Shown: positions 33,649 through 39,522 of the stretch, piece after piece | How the letters are laid out: each line of letters opens with the position of its first letter | How positions within the stretch are numbered: the first letter of the stretch is position 1 | Origin: Myxococcales bacterium | Lineage (GTDB): Bacteria > Myxococcota_A > Polyangia > Polyangiales > Polyangiaceae | Reading direction: 5' to 3' | DNA length: 39,522 bases | Assembly: GCA_013297655.1 (NCBI GenBank) | Contig: JAAFHV010000060.1 | Coordinates: 1-39,522 of the forward strand | Notes under the pieces: generated by a model | Database searches by the model: none | What the model was told of the DNA's origin: nothing | The model's input: the letters and a program-made list of their open reading frames with translations, nothing else | Program-made: the position numbers and the translations under genes

Positions 33649-34959
33649 TCAGCGAGCGAGCGCGCGGAGCTCGGCTTGGATGGGTTCGAGCGGCGGCGCG
33701 ACGTGGAGGCCGAGCAAGCGACCCGAGTTCGAGAAGAGGAACGCCCGCGTGCCGTAGGCCGCGGGCGTGTGCGCGAACCCGCCGCCCATGTCGAGGCCGT
33801 CGATGACCTTGCCGTTGATCGGCGACACGAGGAAGGCGCCGTAGCGCGTGGTGCCGACGAGGAGCGCGCCCGCGACGTAGGCCGGCGCGGTGATGCCGCC
33901 CTCGGGTACACGGTTGCGCCAGAGCGGACGCCCGAGCGCCTGCGGATCGAGACCCCACAGGCCGCTCGACGCGCTCGACGCGACGAGGACCTTTCGCTCC
34001 GGCACGAGCGGCGCGTTGGGATCGTTCTCCACCTTCGAGCGGTGCGCGGGCTCGCGAACGAGGAGCAAGTCGGTGACGCCGACCGCCTTGTCGTTCGTCC
34101 ACACGCGGGCGCCGGTTTGGGCGTCGAGAGCGACCACGCCACCGGCGTAGCTCGCCACGTAGACCACGCGACCGGACGGACCATCGTCGACGACAGGCGT
34201 CGTGTCGACGTCCAAATAGCGAACAGTTTCGCCACCTTGCTCAGCGTCGGCGGCCAAATCGACGGGGGCCCATTTTTCGGAGCCGTCGCGGCCGTCGTAG
34301 GCCATCACGTGGCCGTCGCTGAACGCGGCATAGACGAGACCTCGGTCGAACGTGGGGCCGGCGTATCCCGCGACCTCCATGCCGAGCGCAGACTGCCGGT
34401 GCGCTGCCCACTTGGGTTTTCCGGTGCGCCGGTCGACCGCGTAGAGGTTGTCGGCGGCGTTCGCGAAGAAGAGCATCTCGCCATCACGGGCGGGCCGCTT
34501 GGCGACCTCGGCCCCGGTGTCGTAGCGCCAGATGAGGTGGCCGTCGGACGCGGCGACACAGTAGAGCGCACCATCGTGGGACCCGAAGTAGACGGTGTCC
34601 ATCTCCGGATCATAGAGCGGCTCGGACTGCACGGCGGAAGGCGTCTCGAAGCGCCAAATGGTGCTCCCGTCGCCCGCGCGGAGGGCGTAGAGCCCGTGGT
34701 CCACGGAGCCGATGAACACGCGCCTTCGCGCGACGTCGATCTCGGGGCGCCCGCGCTCCCACGGCTCGCCGACCTTCCGTGAGTCGGCGGTGATCGTGCG
34801 ATCGTACTCGACCGTCATCGCGCCGATCGGACGATGGAACCAAAGCGGAACCTCGGGGTTCACGCGATCGTTCACGGTCTCCGGCGAGACGGTCGCGCAC
34901 GCCGAGAGCGCGGTGGCGCCAGCGAGCGCGACGAGCCGCAGAAGCGAAGAGGACCTCAC
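33649..34959 (-). CDS. BamB-like PQQ/beta-propeller lipoprotein
   Basis: 436 residues. A lipoprotein signal ends in lipobox LSAC (Cys21). The rest is a series of propeller blades with the PQQ-type pattern (RRVFIGSVDHGLYALRAGDGSTIWRF, DTVYFGSHDGALYCVAASDGHLIWRY, LFFANAADNLYAVDRRTGKPKW, VVYVASYAGGVVALDAQTGARVW), seven or eight in number. BamB is the propeller subunit of the outer-membrane BAM complex. The gene overlaps by 4 bases with the YfgM-like TPR gene upstream, the same order as yfgM-bamB in E. coli, which strengthens the call. Other PQQ-propeller proteins are possible since the family is broad. Last gene of a tight minus operon. Confidence 0.85.
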   Translation of the reverse strand: MRSSSLLRLVALAGATALSACATVSPETVNDRVNPEVPLWFHRPIGAMTVEYDRTITADSRKVGEPWERGRPEIDVARRRVFIGSVDHGLYALRAGDGSTIWRFETPSAVQSEPLYDPEMDTVYFGSHDGALYCVAASDGHLIWRYDTGAEVAKRPARDGEMLFFANAADNLYAVDRRTGKPKWAAHRQSALGMEVAGYAGPTFDRGLVYAAFSDGHVMAYDGRDGSEKWAPVDLAADAEQGGETVRYLDVDTTPVVDDGPSGRVVYVASYAGGVVALDAQTGARVWTNDKAVGVTDLLLVREPAHRSKVENDPNAPLVPERKVLVASSASSGLWGLDPQALGRPLWRNRVPEGGITAPAYVAGALLVGTTRYGAFLVSPINGKVIDGLDMGGGFAHTPAAYGTRAFLFSNSGRLLGLHVAPPLEPIQAELRALAR

Positions 34960-36260
34960 TCGTCGTCTTCCTCTCCCCCGCCCCCGGGCATTCCCGGAAG
35001 GCCCCCGCCCCCGCCGCCTTGTCCGCCTCGGAGCTTCTGCATCATCTGCTGGAGCTGCGCGTCGTTGTACTTGGGCTTCGGCGGCACGGCCTTCGGATCG
35101 ATCATGCGTAGACGATCGGAGGCCATTTCTTCGAGGTACGCGAAGGGGTGGCTCTCGCCGGGCTTGGAGAGCCGCTCGCGAAGCTGGACGAGCATCTCTT
35201 TGGCCTTCGCGGTGTCGCCCTTGGCCTGGAGCACGCGCGACTGGTGGTACATGCCGAGCTCTTTGAAGCCCTTGGCGTCGATGACGGTCTCGAGGGACTT
35301 GAACTCGGCCATCGCGGCGTCGAGGTGCTTGTCCTTTTGGGCGGGATCGAGGCGGGCCTTGAGCTCGTGGGCGAACCCGAGCCCTTCCGTCGCGCGACCG
35401 CGCACCTCGAGGTCCGCGACCGCGAGCGGCGAGGCCTTCGCGTCGGTGTAGGCCGCGATGGCCCCATCTGCGTCGCGCTTGTCGAGCAGCACCGAAGCCT
35501 CACCAAGGCGGGCAAGGAACGCCGCGCCGGTGCCGGCGTACTTCGACTGGACGCCCTTGTATTTTTCGAGCGCTTTATCCTGCTTTTCGGCCGCGGTCTT
35601 GAACATCGGGCGCGGATCTTTGATCCGGCTCTCGTCGTCGTCCGGGGGCGGCTCGCCGATGAGGCCGCGGTCGGCCGCGATCGCGTACGAGAGGTCGACC
35701 GAGGCGTCGGCCTCGTGCTTCTGCTGGTAAAACAGGAAGCCACCGACGCCGAGCAGCCCCGCGGCGATGAGGCCTCCGCCGATCTGAACCGCCTTCTGGT
35801 TCTGTTGAAGCCAGCCGCCGACTTGGTTCGTGCGCGTGAGCAGCGGATCGGCGTCCGCGGCGCTCGCCACGTCTTGTTTTCGCTTCTCGCGGACCTCGGC
35901 CAGCTTCTTGGAGGCCGCCTTCGCGAGGGCAGCCTTGCCCTGGCCTTTTTTCTTGAGCTTCGACTGCCGCTCGCGGAGCTTCAGCTCTTCTTTCGCGATT
36001 TCGGGGTCGTCGCTGAGGTCGAGATCTTCCTCGACGAGCTTCTTTTTCGCGGGCGCGGCGGATTTTGGCGCCGCCTCGGCCGGCTCGTTGGCGTCGTCCG
36101 CGTCGCCCTTATCGGCGTCGTCCGCGTCGGCGTCGTCCGCCTCCGCCTCGTTCGCGCGCGCTTCGTCGGAAGCGGACTTGGCTGCCGTCTTTTCGGACTC
36201 GGCAGCGTCGTCGGTGGCTTCGACGGGCTTTTTCTCGCTCTTGTCGGCGTCGTCGGTCAT
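34956..36260 (-). CDS. YfgM-like membrane-anchored TPR protein with acidic N-terminus
   Basis: 434 residues. The first 70 are very acidic and Ala-rich (EAEADDADADDADKGDADDA), then a basic stretch (KLRERQSKLKKKGQGKAALA). One transmembrane helix lies at about 158-178 (QIGGGLIAAGLLGVGGFLFY), with the remaining part periplasmic and helical (TPR-like: YKGVQSKYAGTGAAFLARLG, HLDAAMAEFKSLETV, VLQAKGDTAKAKEMLVQLRE). It ends in a Gly-rich, acidic tail (GGGGGLPGMPGGGGEEDDE). YfgM in E. coli is an inner-membrane protein linked to SecYEG and periplasmic chaperones. The N-terminal cytoplasmic domain is far longer than in E. coli. It overlaps the BamB-like gene by 4 bases and starts 12 bases after the sulfatase-fold gene's stop. 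Confidence 0.8.
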   Translation of the reverse strand: MTDDADKSEKKPVEATDDAAESEKTAAKSASDEARANEAEADDADADDADKGDADDANEPAEAAPKSAAPAKKKLVEEDLDLSDDPEIAKEELKLRERQSKLKKKGQGKAALAKAASKKLAEVREKRKQDVASAADADPLLTRTNQVGGWLQQNQKAVQIGGGLIAAGLLGVGGFLFYQQKHEADASVDLSYAIAADRGLIGEPPPDDDESRIKDPRPMFKTAAEKQDKALEKYKGVQSKYAGTGAAFLARLGEASVLLDKRDADGAIAAYTDAKASPLAVADLEVRGRATEGLGFAHELKARLDPAQKDKHLDAAMAEFKSLETVIDAKGFKELGMYHQSRVLQAKGDTAKAKEMLVQLRERLSKPGESHPFAYLEEMASDRLRMIDPKAVPPKPKYNDAQLQQMMQKLRGGQGGGGGGLPGMPGGGGEEDDE

Positions 36261-36272
36261 GGCGCGCGGACC

Positions 36273-39200
36273 TTACTCGGCCTTGGCGTCGTCGGAAAGT
36301 CCCGCGTCGCCGAGGCTCGCGTCGGTCCCGGGCACCGTGGGCGGGTCGTCGGTCTCGGAGACGCCGCCATCCCACGCCTCCTTCGGCGGCAGCGGGAGCT
36401 CCTCCGCGAGAGGCACCACGAGCACCGCGCGCACCCCCGCCGGATGGGTGACGACGAGCTCCTTCATGCCGGGCTTCGTGTCACCCGTGCCCTCGGCGAC
36501 CGCGAGCGACGCTTCGGCGGTGGTGCGCGCGACGAGCGAGATGCCCGCGACGGACACGGTCGCAACGCCGGGCCCGGCGCCCTCGACGAGGACACGAAAC
36601 GATCCCGCCGGCACGAGGACCGAGCCGGTCAGCGAGTTGACCGTGCCGCCGTCGGCGCCCGCGACGAGGCCTCCCTTTTTTGGAACAAGGAGGCCCGCCG
36701 CCCGCGCGACCGGCACCGCGTTCTCGAGCGGTTCAGGTACCCCCGCGAACCTGATAAGTGATCGAAACATTTCGTCTTTTGCACCGCACGCGACGAGGGC
36801 GCTGGCCAGCTTCACGCGGGTCGGCCGGTAGCGCTCGACCACGAACGCGCGAAGGAGCGGCTCACGCGCGGAGGGATCCGCGATCGCCGCGAGGGCGTCC
36901 GCGACGTAGGGACGAAGGCGAAGATCGCCGAGCTTGCCCACGAGGGTCGGGACCGCGCTCTTGGCCTTGTGCTGCGCGAGCAGCGCCACGATCTCCCGCG
37001 CGCGGTCGAGCTCGAGGGCGGCGGGAGGGCGTGTCTCGTCGAGCCATCCGGCGAGGAGCGCGACGCCCCGCGGATCGCCCGCGTCGGCGAACGCGAGCGC
37101 GGCGCGGCGTCTCCACGCGAGATCCGGATCGGCGAAGAGCTTCTCCGCGACGGCCTTGGCGCCCGGCGCGGCGTCGCTCGCGCGCACCAACGTCAGCGCG
37201 AGGAACCGGCGCGTCGTGTCGTCTTCCTCGCGGGCGAGGGCGCGTCGCGCCGCGTTCGCGGTGACCTCGCCGCGGTCGAGCCAGAACGCGACCTCCGCCG
37301 CCTCGCGACGCACGACCAGACTGGCGTCGTCGAAGAGCGCCGCGACGTCCTCCGCGGCGTCGGCTTCCCCTTGTTTTCCACGGCGGAGCGCGTCCGGGAG
37401 CTTTTGACCACCTTCGTATCGGCCGTGGTCGCGCTCGGTCTCGGCGAGCTTCTTCCGCAGCGCTTTGGTCCTCTCGCTCGTGGGGCCGACGTCGCGCGTC
37501 TGGAGGGGATCGTGCGCCAGATCGTAGAGCGCGCAGGCCGCGATTTTTCGAGCGCACACGAGCCGCTCTCCGCCCTCGGCGACGAGGGTGAAGTCGTCCG
37601 TCTCCGCGAACGCGAAGCCCGCTTTTTGCGCCGGGGTGGTCTCGCCCTCTTTGAGAACGGGGCCGAGATCGCGCCCGCGCACCCGGGCCGGTCGCGGGAT
37701 GCCGAGGGCCGACAGCGCGGTCGGCAAGATGTCGATCGTCTCGACCGGGGCGTCGAGGGTCTGCGTTTTGACGCCCTTGCCCACCACCACGAGGGGGACC
37801 CGCACCTGCTCCTCGTAGACCGTCGTGCCGTGGTAACGACCGCCGTGCTCGCCGAACTCTTCGCCGTGGTCCGCCGTGACGACGAACGTCGCGCGCGGTC
37901 GGCTCCCCTCCACGAGGCGCACGATCTCACCCACCGTCTGGTCGGCCTCGGCGACCTCGCTGTCGTACGCGTCGACGTCGGTCCCGCGCGCGCGATCGCC
38001 GAACACGTGGGCGTCGTGGACGACGTACGGCTCGTGCGGCTCGAAGAGGTGCACCCACAGGAACAGCGGTTTGTCCTTTGGTGCAGTTTGCATGTATTTC
38101 GTGATTTGCGCGATCCGAAGCGCCCGATCGGTGAACTCGACCTTGCGGTACTCGAAGTCGAGACCTGAGTCTCGGAAGCGAACGAAGCGACTCTCGTCGA
38201 TGAAGAACACGGCCGGCGGATAAAACGCGGCGGTGCGGTAACCGTAGCGGCGGAGATGGCTCGCCATCGTCTCCGAGCCCTCGCCGACCCCGAGCGAAAG
38301 GAGCGGCTTCATGTACTTCCCGGTGAGCATCGAGGTCACCGAGTACGAGGTGTGTGGCGTCGGGCAATACGCGTGCGCGAAGCGGGTTCCGCGCGCGGCG
38401 AGAGCGTCGATCTCGGGGGTCGTCTTGCGAGCGTAGCCGTACGACGAGACATGATCGGCGCGGAGCGCGTCGACCGTGACGAGCACGAGATCGTTACCGG
38501 TCCAATCGAGCGCGCGCGGCACCTCGGAGGCCGCGACCGCGGTGGTCGCTTGCGTCGGCTCGTCGGTGTCTTCCGGGGGAGCTACCCACGCCGCGATTCG
38601 CACCGCGCGACCGAGCAGCGGCGCGCGATCGAGGAGCACGATCCGCAGGTTGTCCGATCGCGCGGCCCCTCGCGCTTCCGTCTTCACGAACGCGCCGAGC
38701 CCCGCCGCGGCGAGCAACGTCGCCGCCCCGACCTTGTCGAAGACACGAGGTAGAGAAGGCGCGGTGAGCGCGACGCTGGCGAGGAAGAGCACGAAACACG
38801 CGAGGTGAAACCCGGGGTAAAGTCTCGGAAGTACGAATGAATCTGCGATCCAAAACGCGGCTGCGAGGCCGAGGCCGATCGTGGCGCGGGTGCCCACCGA
38901 GCGCGCGAGCAGCCTCGGGAGCAGCACGTGCGCCACGCCGGCCGCCAGCGCACCCGTGACGACGACGAACGGGACACGAACGACGAGGCTCTGCAGGTGA
39001 CGGCCGGTCGAGACCGAGAGCGCGACCGCCGCGCCGAAGAGGAACGCGACGACGACGTGCGGCCCGATCGTTCGTGAAGCGCGACCCGCGAGCGCGTAGC
39101 GCGTGGCCTCGACGTAGAGCCCGACCGCCACCGCCGCCGGAGCGAGGACCGTGAGCAAGAGCGGGCTCAAGAACCGACGCGCGAGGGCCATTTCCCAGTA

Positions 39201-39341
39201 GCCCGCGAAGAGCGCGCGGTAGCCGAGGCCGACGACCACGTTCTCGAACGCGATCGCGAGCGCCCACACGAAGACGACCCGCCCGGCGACGAACGCCGCG
39301 CGACGCGCAGAGAACCCGCGCCTCGACGCCGTGCCGCTCAT
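36273..39341 (-). CDS. membrane sulfatase-fold protein with C-terminal HEAT-like repeats
   Basis: 1022 residues. The N-terminus has six or seven transmembrane helices (about 15-220). A sulfatase/alkaline-phosphatase-superfamily domain follows at 283-600: LVLVTVDALRADHVSSYGY (metal Asp291), HLFEPHEPY (431-439), TADHGEEFGEHGG (489-501, metal Asp491-His492) and HGTTVYEEQVRVPLV. The usual formylglycine Cys position, eight residues before LTG, is Thr331 (TSYSVTSMLTG), so a Thr nucleophile as in phosphoglycerol or phosphoethanolamine transferases is likely. HEAT-like helical repeats span about 655-860 and an Ig-like beta domain closes the protein. It would act on a glycolipid or cell-wall polymer outside the inner membrane. 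ATGA overlap with the partial upstream gene. Confidence 0.88.
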   Translation of the reverse strand: MSGTASRRGFSARRAAFVAGRVVFVWALAIAFENVVVGLGYRALFAGYWEMALARRFLSPLLLTVLAPAAVAVGLYVEATRYALAGRASRTIGPHVVVAFLFGAAVALSVSTGRHLQSLVVRVPFVVVTGALAAGVAHVLLPRLLARSVGTRATIGLGLAAAFWIADSFVLPRLYPGFHLACFVLFLASVALTAPSLPRVFDKVGAATLLAAAGLGAFVKTEARGAARSDNLRIVLLDRAPLLGRAVRIAAWVAPPEDTDEPTQATTAVAASEVPRALDWTGNDLVLVTVDALRADHVSSYGYARKTTPEIDALAARGTRFAHAYCPTPHTSYSVTSMLTGKYMKPLLSLGVGEGSETMASHLRRYGYRTAAFYPPAVFFIDESRFVRFRDSGLDFEYRKVEFTDRALRIAQITKYMQTAPKDKPLFLWVHLFEPHEPYVVHDAHVFGDRARGTDVDAYDSEVAEADQTVGEIVRLVEGSRPRATFVVTADHGEEFGEHGGRYHGTTVYEEQVRVPLVVVGKGVKTQTLDAPVETIDILPTALSALGIPRPARVRGRDLGPVLKEGETTPAQKAGFAFAETDDFTLVAEGGERLVCARKIAACALYDLAHDPLQTRDVGPTSERTKALRKKLAETERDHGRYEGGQKLPDALRRGKQGEADAAEDVAALFDDASLVVRREAAEVAFWLDRGEVTANAARRALAREEDDTTRRFLALTLVRASDAAPGAKAVAEKLFADPDLAWRRRAALAFADAGDPRGVALLAGWLDETRPPAALELDRAREIVALLAQHKAKSAVPTLVGKLGDLRLRPYVADALAAIADPSAREPLLRAFVVERYRPTRVKLASALVACGAKDEMFRSLIRFAGVPEPLENAVPVARAAGLLVPKKGGLVAGADGGTVNSLTGSVLVPAGSFRVLVEGAGPGVATVSVAGISLVARTTAEASLAVAEGTGDTKPGMKELVVTHPAGVRAVLVVPLAEELPLPPKEAWDGGVSETDDPPTVPGTDASLGDAGLSDDAKAE

Positions 39342-39522
39342 CCCGCCGCCTCGAAGCGGAGCCCGCGCTTCACCCGCGCGACGACGTGACGAAAGCCGCG
39401 CGCGTCGTCTCCCTCGAGGTGCGGATCCTCCGCGAGCAGGCGTGCGAGGGCGTGGTCGAGGGTGGCGGGATCGATGGGGTCGTGGACGTGCTCGGCGTGG
39501 CCCGATTGCGCGGTACCGAGGC
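39338..39522 (-). CDS. unidentified protein, C-terminal end only
   Basis: The last 60 codons of a gene whose start lies beyond the right edge. The visible part includes SGHAEHVHDPIDPATLDHAL, ARLLAEDPHLEGDDARGFRH and VVARVKRGLRFEAAG, ending in a TGA that overlaps the sulfatase-fold start by ATGA. It looks soluble, with no membrane segment in this part. I do not recognise it. The overlap indicates that it belongs to the same operon as the sulfatase-fold, YfgM-like and BamB-like genes. Confidence 0.6.
   Translation of the reverse strand, partial: LGTAQSGHAEHVHDPIDPATLDHALARLLAEDPHLEGDDARGFRHVVARVKRGLRFEAAG

Noticed and set aside
36000-36260. Simple-sequence GTCGTCCGCGTCG repeats as a CRISPR or tandem repeat array
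   Set aside because: They are the codons of the Ala/Asp-rich N-terminus of the YfgM-like protein; there are no spacers.
38349-38366. CPTPH in the sulfatase-fold protein as a formylglycine site
   Set aside because: The order C-P-T-P-H does not match CxPxR and lies 13 rather than 8 residues before LTG; the aligned residue is Thr331.

Overview
The window is a GC-rich, densely coded chromosomal segment from a delta-proteobacterial lineage, most likely Myxococcota, class Polyangia (Sorangium/Labilithrix-like). The reasons are three Hanks-type Ser/Thr kinase genes (one a pseudokinase), a sigma factor divergent from a zinc-finger kinase, PEGA and formylglycine-enzyme-like lipoproteins, many lipoproteins with proline- or serine-rich linkers, and a HelD-type helicase. 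The assignment rests on gene content and codon bias, not on a search. There is no CRISPR array, no recognisable transposase and no rRNA. One tRNA (Gly, CCC) is present, with a duplicated tail.

Layout. 1-5100: start of an isoaspartyl dipeptidase-like amidohydrolase, an NCS1 nucleobase/hydantoin-type transporter, an AlkA-like glycosylase and a SprT-like/DUF2786 protein (all minus), then a stand-alone flavin-dependent halogenase-like enzyme (plus). 5100-6120: tRNA-Gly with its 3' part tandemly duplicated, then a gene-poor stretch with a minus-strand terminator that has no obvious gene. 6120-11280: lipoprotein, LptF/G-like membrane fragment, plant-type asparaginase/isoaspartyl peptidase, a 52-residue basic protein, PEGA-like lipoprotein, guaA and dut. 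11430-17710: a pseudokinase (plus), then a minus operon running zf-HC2 Ser/Thr kinase - small protein - BamD - secreted trypsin-like protease fused to a probable outer-membrane barrel, with a sigma factor divergent from the kinase.

17860-25680: Cys-rich lipoprotein; a minus operon of membrane Ser/Thr kinase - TPR/PEGA protein - two paralogous lipoproteins with non-catalytic formylglycine-enzyme domains; then groES-groEL (plus) behind a CIRCE operator that lies between the kinase and groES. 25830-29670: HNH endonuclease, a frameshifted class II cyclic-nucleotide phosphodiesterase (metallo-beta-lactamase fold), and a HelD-type helicase. 29980-32840: a minus operon of B12-type radical SAM enzyme and two paralogous lipoproteins that share an invariant Pro-rich motif. 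This is the best candidate for an undescribed system. 33190-39522: hypothetical protein with a degenerate duplicated tail, then a tightly overlapping minus operon: partial gene - membrane sulfatase-fold protein with HEAT-like repeats - YfgM-like TPR protein - BamB-like propeller.

Taken together, much of the window concerns the cell envelope: BamD, BamB and YfgM-like proteins, lipoproteins, a surface protease-barrel and a membrane sulfatase-fold enzyme. Kinases are placed in or beside these operons. Housekeeping genes (guaA, dut, groESL, tRNA) are interspersed. Many same-strand neighbours overlap by 4 bases (ATGA), indicating translational coupling.
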